DNA from: Sulfurimicrobium sp031426915
Lineage (GTDB): Bacteria > Pseudomonadota > Gammaproteobacteria > Burkholderiales > Sulfuricellaceae
Length of the DNA: 64,000 nucleotides
Direction: 5' to 3'
NCBI GenBank assembly: GCA_031426915.1
Contig: JASJPB010000042.1
Location: 34,179-98,178 of the forward strand
Positions 29,790 through 37,441 of the stretch are shown one piece after another (the first letter of the stretch is position 1; each line of letters begins with the position of its first letter). The notes under the pieces were generated by a model, which was not told where the DNA came from, searched no databases, and worked only from the letters and a program-made list of their open reading frames with translations. The position numbers and the translations under genes are program-made.

Positions 29790-31360
29790 AGTTCGGAAAC
29801 CGCCTCGCTTGGTCTGGGAGCGATTTTTACCGCTTTCGGCACGATTCGTAGCTCCGGACCGAGCAGGGGTTCGAGGCTTTGCGGTTGGCGCGGATGGAGT
29901 GGGAAATTCTTGCGGATGGCTTCGAGCTGTTTCTGGTTGGCGCTGAAATAGCGCATGGCCTGAATCACGCGCGGCAGGTTCTTCACCAGGTGCCACAGGC
30001 TCCAGCGGTGCTCCCATAGCCGTTTGGCGAAGCGGCGGCGGTAGCCCTTGCTGTCGTAGAAACGCCGTACATGCCAGTTGTAGAGCGCATCCATTTCCTC
30101 GCGCGAGGAAAATCCTTCGGGCAGATAGACGAAATTGAGACAGTTCATCAGCCGCCAGTCCTCGTTGAACTCGCCGCTGCCGTTCTTGCATTCGTCCCAG
30201 ATGGGCGCGCCGTAGAGCGGGCTGAACTTGGTCATGTTCATCTCGTCGAGATCGAGCGAGAGGATGAAGTCGCTGGTGACCTTCACCGTTTCCGGGGTTT
30301 CGCCCGGCATGCCGAAAATGAACAGGCCCTTGGCGCGCAGGCCGGCGGCGTGGATCTGTTCCACCGTTTTCTTCACCGCTTCCAGCGTGACGCCGGCCTT
30401 GTGGCGTTCCATCATCTCCGCGTCGGCGGACTCGATGCCCATGGAGACCATCAGCGCCCCGGCTTGTTTCAGCAGCGCCAGCATCTCGTCCGAGGTGTGG
30501 CCGGTGCGGATGGCGCAGTTGAAGTGCATGCCGAGCGGCTGGTCGATGAGCAGCCGGCACAGCTCGGTGACGCGCTTCTTCTGGGCGGTGAAGAGGTCGT
30601 CGTAGAAATTGATGTGGTAGACGCCGAAGTTGTCGCGCAGGTGCTTCATGTGGTCGTAGATGTAAGCTGCGGAGTTGTACTTGTACAGCCGCTCGAACAC
30701 GGTGCGGTCGCAGAACGAGCAGGTGTAGGGGCAGCCGCGCGAGGTGACCATGGTGCCGCCCCAGCGCTTCTCGTAGGAGAACAGGGGCAGGTGATAGCCT
30801 GCGGGGAAGCCCTGGAGCTTTTCGTAGGCCGGGAAGGGCAGTTCGTCCAGGTCGAGGATGCGGGCGCGGCGCGGGTTGGAGATGTTGCGTCCGTCCGCGC
30901 GGTAGACCAGGTTGGGGATGTCGCCGGGCGCCTTGCCGTCGGCCAGGTCCAGCATGGAGCCTTCGCCCTCGCCGATGACCAGGTAGTCGATCTCCGGGAA
31001 ATGGTCGAGCAGCGGCGTGCCGATCGAGGAAACATGGACGTTGCCATATACGATCCTGAGGTCAGGGCGTTTTTTCTTGAGGTAAGCGCTGATCTCGACC
31101 GCATCCATGAACGCCGAAGTGGTGGCGGAAAAGCCCACCATCTCCGGCTCGCTCGCCAGGATGATCTCGGCGTTGGCCTCGATGCCGGGCGGGGAGTGCG
31201 GTCCGAGGCAGTCATGCACGGCGGTGGGGTGGCCGTGTTTTTCGAGCCAGGCGGCCAGGGTGAGAATGCCGATCGGCACCATACGGTTGGCCAGCACCGA
31301 GAAATCGGGCTGGCCGGGGACGAAATTGAATCCCGCCGGGTGGACCAGGGTTATGCGCAT
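29786..31360 (-). CDS. B12-binding radical SAM protein
   Basis: The 524-residue protein has an N-terminal cobalamin-binding Rossmann domain (about 1-150; MRITLVHPAG, later DYLVIGEGEG). The radical SAM core has CPYTCSFC near residue 209, giving the CxxxCxxC iron-sulfur ligands, and MVSMGIESADAEMM and KGLFIFGMPGET further on. A C-terminal unknown domain follows. Such enzymes methylate unactivated carbons or rearrange substrates. It lies in one unit with the glycosyltransferase and acyltransferase (31371-32963). B12-radical SAM genes are not standard aryl-polyene members, so it may add an unusual tailoring step. Confidence 0.88.
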   Translation of the reverse strand: MRITLVHPAGFNFVPGQPDFSVLANRMVPIGILTLAAWLEKHGHPTAVHDCLGPHSPPGIEANAEIILASEPEMVGFSATTSAFMDAVEISAYLKKKRPDLRIVYGNVHVSSIGTPLLDHFPEIDYLVIGEGEGSMLDLADGKAPGDIPNLVYRADGRNISNPRRARILDLDELPFPAYEKLQGFPAGYHLPLFSYEKRWGGTMVTSRGCPYTCSFCDRTVFERLYKYNSAAYIYDHMKHLRDNFGVYHINFYDDLFTAQKKRVTELCRLLIDQPLGMHFNCAIRTGHTSDEMLALLKQAGALMVSMGIESADAEMMERHKAGVTLEAVKKTVEQIHAAGLRAKGLFIFGMPGETPETVKVTSDFILSLDLDEMNMTKFSPLYGAPIWDECKNGSGEFNEDWRLMNCLNFVYLPEGFSSREEMDALYNWHVRRFYDSKGYRRRFAKRLWEHRWSLWHLVKNLPRVIQAMRYFSANQKQLEAIRKNFPLHPRQPQSLEPLLGPELRIVPKAVKIAPRPSEAVSEL

Positions 31361-31370
31361 GAGCGGCGCG

Positions 31371-32129
31371 TTATGAGAACAGCTTGCGCCACAGCAGCAG
31401 CGGCAGCCGCAACAGGAAGCCGAAGAACAGGCGCGTATGCATGCCGGTGAGCAAAACGTTGTCGCGCAGATAATTGAAGTGCGATACGCCGCCGTCTTCC
31501 GGCCGCAGGTATTTGACCGGCGCCGCTACGTTGATCGGGCGTATGCCGCGCCAGCACAGCCGCACCGCCGCTTCGGTGTCGAAATCGAAGCGCCGCATCC
31601 AGCGACTGCGTGCCATTACATCCCGCAAGGGGCGAGCCGGGTAGACGCGAAAACCGAACAAGGAATCGCCGATACCTTGCCACAGGGTCTCCAGATTGGT
31701 CCACCAGTTGGAGATTTTGCGGCCACGCACCCGCAGCAGAGGGGCGCTCGCGTCAAACACGGGTTGTCCCAGAATGAGCGCATCCGGATTCTCCCGCGAA
31801 GCGCGCATGAATTCCGGGATTTTGCCGGCAGGGTGTTGCCCGTCGGCATCCATCGCCAGCACGTGGGTGAAGCCGGCCTCAAGCGCGGCGTGCAGGCCGT
31901 GCAGGATCGCCGCCCCCTTGCCCTGGTTGTGCGGCAGGATCATGACTTTCAGTCCGGGATCGGCAGCGGCCATGGCTTGCAGGCCCTCTCCGGTGCCGTC
32001 GCTGCTGCCGTCTACTACTACCCACACCGGTTGCCAGAATTGCCGGGCTTCACGCACGGTGTGGAAAACCGCGGCGCCGGTGTTGTAGCTGGGAATGAGG
32101 ATGAGGTGCGTGGCGGAGGACGTTGTCAT
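31371..32129 (-). CDS. Family 2 glycosyltransferase, aryl-polyene locus
   Basis: The 252-residue GT-A enzyme has LIPSYNTG at the N-terminus, VVDGSSDGT and the DXD-like DADGQHP (about 93-99), followed by RRFDFDTEAAVRL. Its C-terminus is hydrophobic (LFFGFLLRLPLLLW), so it probably works at the inner membrane face. Aryl-polyene clusters encode GT2 enzymes thought to attach a sugar to the lipid-linked pigment. It begins directly after the acyltransferase stop and ends 10 nt before the radical SAM start. Confidence 0.9.
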   Translation of the reverse strand: MTTSSATHLILIPSYNTGAAVFHTVREARQFWQPVWVVVDGSSDGTGEGLQAMAAADPGLKVMILPHNQGKGAAILHGLHAALEAGFTHVLAMDADGQHPAGKIPEFMRASRENPDALILGQPVFDASAPLLRVRGRKISNWWTNLETLWQGIGDSLFGFRVYPARPLRDVMARSRWMRRFDFDTEAAVRLCWRGIRPINVAAPVKYLRPEDGGVSHFNYLRDNVLLTGMHTRLFFGFLLRLPLLLWRKLFS

Positions 32130-32963
32130 TTACAGGCTTTGATCGCCGTCTTCGCTGATGAATTTCTGTATTCCGGGCTGCTGGCGGAAATATTGCTCAA
32201 GCCCGGCGATAAAGGTTTTAACATCGCCCTTTACCTCGAAACGCTGTCCCAGTCGCACCCGGTAAATGAGGGGAAACTCGGGCAGCTTCAGCAACGGCCA
32301 CTCCTTGCCAAGGAACGGGCTATTGGTTTCAATGAAAACCGTCTGTATCGGAACGCCGGCTTTTTTTGCAATCAGTCCAAAGCCACCTTTGAAATCGTTG
32401 ACAGGTTGCGTAATTGTGCGCGTGCCTTCAGGAAAGATCAGCAACTGGTTGCCCTCGCGGGCGGCTACGGCGGCAAGGCGGATCATCTCCTTGGGGGCGT
32501 CGTTGCGGATATAGCCGGCCAGGCGCGCGCCACCGCCGAGCAGGATGTTGTCCCAGATGCTGGCCTTCATGATGCATACGATATGTGGCAGGCGCGAAGC
32601 GATCAGCACCACATCGATCAGCGAAGGATGGTTGGGCGCGATGATGAGGGAATGGTCATCGCGTAGCGTATCCAGAGCGCTCAGGTCGAGACGGACGAGG
32701 CCGGTGATTTTCAGGATGGCAAGATAGAAGCGGAACCCGGTCATGATGGCGAACTGGCCCAGCGGGGTGGCGTTCTTTCGCGGCAGGAACGGGGCGATCA
32801 GCGTGGCGATAAGGCTCCAGACGAGGCAGATCAATGCGAACAGCAGCAGTCCGCCATACAGCACGGTGTATTCATAGAGATGTTTAAGCAATGTCTCGAC
32901 CCGGTTGAGGCTGGTCCGGATGGAACCGGATGAACTAAGCGTAATTATTCTGGGATGCGGCAT
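32130..32963 (-). CDS. PlsC-type 1-acylglycerol-phosphate acyltransferase homologue
   Basis: The 277-residue membrane enzyme has a hydrophobic helix (about 33-60) and the acyltransferase blocks NHPSLID (about 110-116, HX4D catalytic pair) and FPEGTRT (about 178-184). In aryl-polyene systems such enzymes are proposed to transfer the polyenoyl chain onto a lipid carrier. It heads the minus-strand unit acyltransferase-GT2-radical SAM and is divergent from the PAP2 gene. Confidence 0.9.
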   Translation of the reverse strand: MPHPRIITLSSSGSIRTSLNRVETLLKHLYEYTVLYGGLLLFALICLVWSLIATLIAPFLPRKNATPLGQFAIMTGFRFYLAILKITGLVRLDLSALDTLRDDHSLIIAPNHPSLIDVVLIASRLPHIVCIMKASIWDNILLGGGARLAGYIRNDAPKEMIRLAAVAAREGNQLLIFPEGTRTITQPVNDFKGGFGLIAKKAGVPIQTVFIETNSPFLGKEWPLLKLPEFPLIYRVRLGQRFEVKGDVKTFIAGLEQYFRQQPGIQKFISEDGDQSL

Positions 32964-33173
32964 ATCGATAATGAATGTGGCGAAAATGTCCGGCCTGTTA
33001 TTCTGAATTCGAACCCAATGGAATTATACCTCTCAAGTGTTATGGTTTTGTTAGCGTGATAGATCGATGCAAATGGAATGTGTGAAGACTCCAACGGTTA
33101 GCAATGAGCAATTCGGATTGCTGTAAAGTGCTGCCATGTCGAGAGTTGATAATTATCCTGTGGAGAGCAGTCC

Positions 33174-33881
33174 TTGATTGACAAGAGCGAGCAGGAGCCC
33201 TGGTACCATCAAGCGTCGGCGGCAATTCGCAGGCATTTGTATCTCAAAAGCATCGGAACGACGCTCTTCATCGGCCTGTTTTTCGGCGCTTACTTCTATT
33301 TGCTCAAGGACCCGGCTTACCCGGCGACGGTGATGCCCGTTACCTTGCCGGACCGCTTGATCGGTTTTCAGCCTCAGGCCTTGTCCATCTACATATCGTT
33401 GTGGGTTTACGTTTCCCTGCCCCCGGCTTTGCTGGCGACGCGGCGCGAACTGTATGGCTACGGCATGGCCATGGCCGTGACATGCCTGGCAGCGTTGATC
33501 GTTTTCTATTTCTGGCCTACTGTCGTTCCTGCCGCCAACATTGACTGGTCCCTGTATTCCGACCTGGAGTTTCTGAAAAGCATGGATGCCGCGGGTAATG
33601 CCTGCCCCTCGCTCCATGTTGCCACGGCGGTTTTTTCGGCTGTCTGGTTGCATCGCCTGCTGAGCAACTTTGCCGCGCCGCAATGGATGCTCCTCATCAA
33701 CTGGACGTGGTGCACCGGCATCATCTATTCCACACTGGCCACCCGCCAGCATGTGGCAGTGGATGTGTTTGCCGGCCTCGCGCTGGGCTTGCTGGGCGCC
33801 TATTTGTCATTGCGGCATCGTGCGGGCGCGAGCGGAAACGTCCGGCACCGGCATCCGGAAGTATCCGACTCGTTATCCTGA
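33174..33881 (+). CDS. PAP2 family membrane phosphatase
   Basis: The 235-residue polytopic protein has NACPSLHVATAVF (motif C2, SLH) near residue 140 and YSTLATRQHVAVDVFAG (motif C3, R.H....D) near 185. It lacks the classical C1 KX6RP motif, as in the inositol-phosphorylceramide-synthase-like subgroup. It probably dephosphorylates a lipid phosphate at the membrane. The start is TTG at 33174 with GGAG at 33162. An internally deleted paralogue lies at 55446-55671 on the other side of the pigment locus. Confidence 0.85.
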   Translation: MIDKSEQEPWYHQASAAIRRHLYLKSIGTTLFIGLFFGAYFYLLKDPAYPATVMPVTLPDRLIGFQPQALSIYISLWVYVSLPPALLATRRELYGYGMAMAVTCLAALIVFYFWPTVVPAANIDWSLYSDLEFLKSMDAAGNACPSLHVATAVFSAVWLHRLLSNFAAPQWMLLINWTWCTGIIYSTLATRQHVAVDVFAGLALGLLGAYLSLRHRAGASGNVRHRHPEVSDSLS

Positions 33882-34022
33882 ATCCGGATCGAAGCAGCTT
33901 GCAGATGGTTTTGCCGGCGGGACGGATTGAGCAAGGGCTATGCAGGTGCGATAATTCGCAATTCACGGGAAAATGGAGCAACAAACAGGGTGATCACTGT
34001 CGCACATCGCCAACAAGCCAAC

Positions 34023-35039
34023 ATGCGGAAGAATGAAACGCGTGATGCAGCGCTCGGCAGCCCTGCCGTCAGCGCGCTATATCTGCCGTTTCCAGCGGCA
34101 CGCGATTTTTTGACACGCCACGCCGGCCAGGTGCTGGGCGTGGTGTGCCACGGCCTGAGCGCACCCTTCGTCGCGCCGGATATTCCCCTGGCCGAAGTCG
34201 CGATGCCCCAGTTGGGCGAGCAGCCCCTGCTGGAAATCTGGACCGCGCATGAACCCGTCACCACAGGGCGCAGCGGCAACATCAGCTGGGCGCGCACCGC
34301 GGATTGCCTGTTCGGCAGCTACCGTCAGCCGGCGCATGAAAGCGGCCTGGAGGCGGAGACCTTGATCGCCTACCAGGAAGTGTTCGCGCTGCTTGAAGCG
34401 CAGAGCATCCCCAAGCTGCTGCGCATCTGGAACTATTTCGCCGCCATCAACGCCGACGAGGACGACGGCCTGGAGCGCTACAAGCATTTCTGCATCGGCC
34501 GCCACGACGCTTTCGCGCAATACGGACGCCTCAACGTGCAGGATATCCCGGCGGCCAGCGCGGTGGGCAGCCGCGGCGGCGAGTTCGTGCTGTACTTTCT
34601 GGCGGCGACACGAGGGGGCAGGGCGGTGGAAAACGAGCGGCAGGTCAGCGCTTACGATTACCCGCCGCAATACAGCCCGCGCAGCCCGCTGTTCGCCCGC
34701 GCCACCGAGGTTGCCTGGCTCAGGGAGCCGCAGCTGTTCATTTCCGGCACCGCCAGCATCGTCGGGCACGCCTCGATCTGCCTGGACGACGCGGCGCAGC
34801 AAACTGCGGAAACCCTGAAAAACATCGGCCTGCTGCTTGGCCGTGCTTTCCCGCACGGGGAAGACTTTTCCCTGTTGTGCGCGCTCAAGGTGTATATCCG
34901 CAACGAGCGCGACTTTCCCATTATCCAGTCGGTGATCGAAGAAACCATCGGGCGGGATGTCCCCTGCCTCTACCTGCTGGCGGACATCTGCCGCAGCGAG
35001 TTGCTGCTGGAAATCGAGGCGATTGCCGGCGCGTCCTGA
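34023..35039 (+). CDS. Chorismatase (XanB2/FkbO/Hyg5 family), aryl starter supply
   Basis: The 338-residue protein shows chorismatase family features: WARTADCLFGSYRQP, LRIWNYFAAINADEDDGLERYK near the middle, GRHDAFAQYG, and the C-terminal LFISGTASIVGHASICLDD. XanB2 of Xanthomonas hydrolyses chorismate to 3- and 4-hydroxybenzoate plus pyruvate, the latter acid starting xanthomonadin. Here it would provide the aryl carboxylate that the AMP ligase loads onto ACP, replacing the ammonia-lyase route. The ATG at 34023 gives family length, but the frame is open to 33927. Product specificity (3- versus 4-hydroxy) cannot be read. Confidence 0.82.
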   Translation: MRKNETRDAALGSPAVSALYLPFPAARDFLTRHAGQVLGVVCHGLSAPFVAPDIPLAEVAMPQLGEQPLLEIWTAHEPVTTGRSGNISWARTADCLFGSYRQPAHESGLEAETLIAYQEVFALLEAQSIPKLLRIWNYFAAINADEDDGLERYKHFCIGRHDAFAQYGRLNVQDIPAASAVGSRGGEFVLYFLAATRGGRAVENERQVSAYDYPPQYSPRSPLFARATEVAWLREPQLFISGTASIVGHASICLDDAAQQTAETLKNIGLLLGRAFPHGEDFSLLCALKVYIRNERDFPIIQSVIEETIGRDVPCLYLLADICRSELLLEIEAIAGAS

Positions 35040-35043
35040 TTCT

Positions 35044-35091
35044 TGTAGGTCGGCCTTCAGGCCGATATGTCGGCATGAATGCCGACCTACA
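35044..35091. repeat. Palindromic intergenic repeat (TGTAGGTCGGC type)
   Basis: TGTAGGTCGGC and its complement GCCGACCTACA flank an inner palindrome GGCCTTCAGGCC. The element lies 5 nt after the chorismatase stop and 29 nt from the FabG-like stop. It could end transcription from both sides but looks like a dispersed REP-type repeat. Confidence 0.75.
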
Positions 35092-35119
35092 GTGACTGGC
35101 CGCTATTGCGCGTCAACCC

Positions 35120-35839
35120 TCAGGCCATGGCGCCATTGATCGAAATCACCTGGCCGGAGATATAGGCGGCCTTGTCCGAGGCCAGGAAGCTCACCAGGTC
35201 GGCCACTTCCTCGGGATGGCCGGCGCGTTTCATCGGCACCAGGCTGTTGATGGTTTCCGGCGGAAAGGCGTCCTCGATCATCGGGCTTTCGATGATGCCG
35301 GGGGCGATGGCGTTGACCGTGACGTTGCGCGACGCGACTTCCTGCGCCAGCGACTTGGTGGCGCCGATCAGGCCGGCTTTCGCGGCGGCATAATTGGCCT
35401 GGCCGCGGTTGCCCATCACGCCCGCGATCGAGGCCATGTTGACGATGCGGCCCCAGCGCGTGCGTAGCATGGGCAGCAGCAGCGGCTGGGTGACGTTGAA
35501 GAAACCGTTGAGCGAGACATCGATCACGCTGTGCCACTGCTCCTGGCTCATGCCGGCGAGGATGCCGTCGCGATGGATGCCGGCGTTGTTGACCAGCACC
35601 TGTATCGGGCCGTCCCGCAGCAATATTTCCAATGCCACGGCGCTGGCGGCGGCATCGGCCACGTCGAAGCACAGCGCCGTGGCGCTGCCGCCATTGGCGC
35701 AAATCTCCTGTGCCAGTGCCTGCGCGGTTTCGAGGCGCGAGTTGGCGTGGATGACGACGTGTAAGCCGTCCGCCGCCAGCGCCCGGCACACCGCCGCGCC
35801 GATGGCGCCGCTGCCGCCGGTAACAAGTGCGCGTTTCAT
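35120..35839 (-). CDS. 3-oxoacyl-ACP reductase (FabG/ApeQ-like)
   Basis: The 239-residue short-chain dehydrogenase has TGGSGAIG (about 7-14), NNAGI, catalytic serine in VNMASIAG, and YAAAKAG near residue 149. It reduces the beta-keto group in each polyene elongation round, using NADPH. The ATG at 35839 follows GAAAGGGG and overlaps the dehydratase stop by 4 nt, so KR and DH are translationally coupled, as ApeP-ApeQ are in aryl-polyene clusters. Confidence 0.92.
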   Translation of the reverse strand: MKRALVTGGSGAIGAAVCRALAADGLHVVIHANSRLETAQALAQEICANGGSATALCFDVADAAASAVALEILLRDGPIQVLVNNAGIHRDGILAGMSQEQWHSVIDVSLNGFFNVTQPLLLPMLRTRWGRIVNMASIAGVMGNRGQANYAAAKAGLIGATKSLAQEVASRNVTVNAIAPGIIESPMIEDAFPPETINSLVPMKRAGHPEEVADLVSFLASDKAAYISGQVISINGAMA

Positions 35840-36276
35840 GCTGAATCCCCTTTCTGCAAAAACACCGCCGCGCGGCCCGTCATCAGCTCGCGCCCGGCGG
35901 CGCAAACCCGCAGTTCATAGAGCGAGTGGTTGGCGTCGGCCAGCTGCTTGACAGCCTCGATCTCCAGCGGCTCCGCAATATCGTCCAGGCGTTCGGCAAA
36001 CAGCCTGACGTCGCGCACGCTGCCGATGAAGCCGATCCTGGGCTTGGCTTTGTCCTGCGCCGCCAGACCGCCGTGCACAGCCATCGCCTGGGCGGCGTAT
36101 TCGATGGCGCAATGCGCGGGCAGTAAACCGTTATGGCGCAGCGGATTGGCCGGGTCATTATGGTTGATGGCGAGGCAGGCGATGCGCTCCGTGTCCCATG
36201 CCGTCACTTCGTGCAGCAGACACATGGCGTCGGTGTGGGGCACCAGTTGGCACAATTCGGCTTTGGAAATTTTCAT
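35836..36276 (-). CDS. 3-hydroxyacyl-ACP dehydratase (ApeP-like hotdog)
   Basis: The 146-residue hotdog-fold protein has PHTDAMCLLHEV (catalytic histidine about 14) and HCAIEYAAQAMAVHGG, the ApeP/XanK-type dehydratase pattern. It removes water from the 3-hydroxyacyl-ACP to build the conjugated chain. It is coupled to the ketoreductase by a 4-nt overlap. A repeat-rich spacer with an assembly gap separates it from the ketosynthase pair, although in other clusters these are contiguous. Confidence 0.85.
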   Translation of the reverse strand: MKISKAELCQLVPHTDAMCLLHEVTAWDTERIACLAINHNDPANPLRHNGLLPAHCAIEYAAQAMAVHGGLAAQDKAKPRIGFIGSVRDVRLFAERLDDIAEPLEIEAVKQLADANHSLYELRVCAAGRELMTGRAAVFLQKGDSA

Positions 36277-36652
36277 AAATCTTGGTTCGAAACCACGGAG
36301 GGCACGGAGTTGTTTTGCGCGTCAACCCCAACCCCCCTCAATCCCCCCTTGTCAGGGGGGAAGTGCGGCTCCTCCCCTGACAAGGGGAGGTTGGGAGGGG
36401 TTCTGCCCTGCTTCGTGCTCTCCGTGTGCTCCGTGGTTATTAACCCGGCCGTCAAATTCACGGGTAGGAGCGGCGCCAGCCCTCCCCTCAATCCCCTCCC
36501 GCGAGCGGGAGGGGAGANNNNNNNNNNATCGCCCCTTCCCCCGCTTGCGGGGGAAGGTTGGGATGGGGGTTGGCCGCGATTGGCCGGTTGGATCGGCCCG
36601 GGGCGGGCCTCCTACACCCTCGGATATTTAAGGGCCAGGTTAATAATTGCAT
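36277..36652. repeat. Repeat-rich spacer with nested inverted repeats
   Basis: An outer inverted pair (ACCACGGAGGGCACGGAG near 36291 and CTCCGTGTGCTCCGTGGT near 36420) encloses TTGTCAGGGGGG / CCCCTGACAAGGGG hairpins. Further palindromes CTCCCGC-GA-GCGGGAG (about 36496-36511) and CTTCCCCCGC-TT-GCGGGGGAAG (about 36535-36556) follow. There is no gene. These are dispersed palindromic repeats piled together, and they probably caused the assembly gap. Confidence 0.75.
36518..36527. other. Assembly gap (10 N)
   Basis: Ten unknown bases lie inside the repeat-rich spacer. The true size is unknown, and missing repeat copies are likely. Confidence 0.98.
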
Positions 36653-37441
36653 TTATAGACTTTCAACTTCGATGATCAGACTGTTGGCGCCGTAATTCAG
36701 GCCAAGGCGCTGCTCTTGCCCGCTGGCAATGGCCTGCAACAAAGGCAGGGCGCGGGCGGCGGGGTTGCCCCTGCGCAAGGTTTCGAGCTCTGCCTGTTCC
36801 ATGGCGCTGTCAGTATGTTCCGTGCCCAGGCTGATGCGCAGGCGCGCCATGCTTTGCGCCGTAGCTTGCGGCGTCAGCAGCAGCGCGGCGGCGAAAGGCG
36901 CGGTGATGGTGCGGACTTCGTTGAGCGGCGAGGGAAAGGGTAGGTCGAACACCACCAGCAACACCGGGATGTTTTCCGCTACCGCTTGCACGGCGGCTTC
37001 CAGCAGGCCGGCAGCGAAGGAGGCGTCGAACGCGGCCAGGCTGTTGGCGCCGGTGCGCGCGCCGGTGGCGATGTTCCAGTAGCCTGCCGCGGCGTTGTGC
37101 ACCGAGTTGTGGAAGCGCGTCGGCGAGACTTCGTGTTCGGCCTGGGCAAGGGATTCCAGGATGTGGTGCAGGTTCTCGCCGTCGGCGTCGGAAGAGGCGA
37201 ACACCACAGCCGCCTGCGCAGGCGGGAAACCGGCCTGCGTCATGGCTTCCTGCGCCACCTGCAGGGCGATGCGCGTGGCCGGCCCGCAGCGGCGCCGTTC
37301 CGCCGGGGGCAGAATGGTAGCCGCCGGTTTGGAAAGTTCGCCATCGAACGGCGTTTCGCCGCGCAGCACGGCGCGTCCGGTCGCCCAATCCGCCATGCCG
37401 GGGCCGCACAGGCCGATGCTCGCCACGTAGACCTGGATCAT
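36653..37441 (-). CDS. Ketosynthase chain-length-factor-like protein (ApeC-like)
   Basis: The 262-residue protein resembles the N-terminal half of a ketosynthase (VYVASIGLCGPG, later AAVVFASSDADGENLHHIL and TRFHNSVHNAAAGYWNIATG). It lacks the catalytic Cys-His-His set, as expected for the chain-length-factor subunit that pairs with ApeO/ApeR-type ketosynthases. Start ATG 37441 overlaps the ketosynthase stop by 4 nt, implying a 1:1 complex. Confidence 0.85.
   Translation of the reverse strand: MIQVYVASIGLCGPGMADWATGRAVLRGETPFDGELSKPAATILPPAERRRCGPATRIALQVAQEAMTQAGFPPAQAAVVFASSDADGENLHHILESLAQAEHEVSPTRFHNSVHNAAAGYWNIATGARTGANSLAAFDASFAAGLLEAAVQAVAENIPVLLVVFDLPFPSPLNEVRTITAPFAAALLLTPQATAQSMARLRISLGTEHTDSAMEQAELETLRRGNPAARALPLLQAIASGQEQRLGLNYGANSLIIEVESL

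Noticed and set aside
30071..31450. 459-codon plus-strand frame
   Set aside because: It is antisense to the radical SAM gene, which has intact CxxxCxxC and family motifs.
36277..36652. Possible CRISPR or tandem array
   Set aside because: The repeats are palindromic and irregular in spacing, with no spacers and no cas genes nearby.
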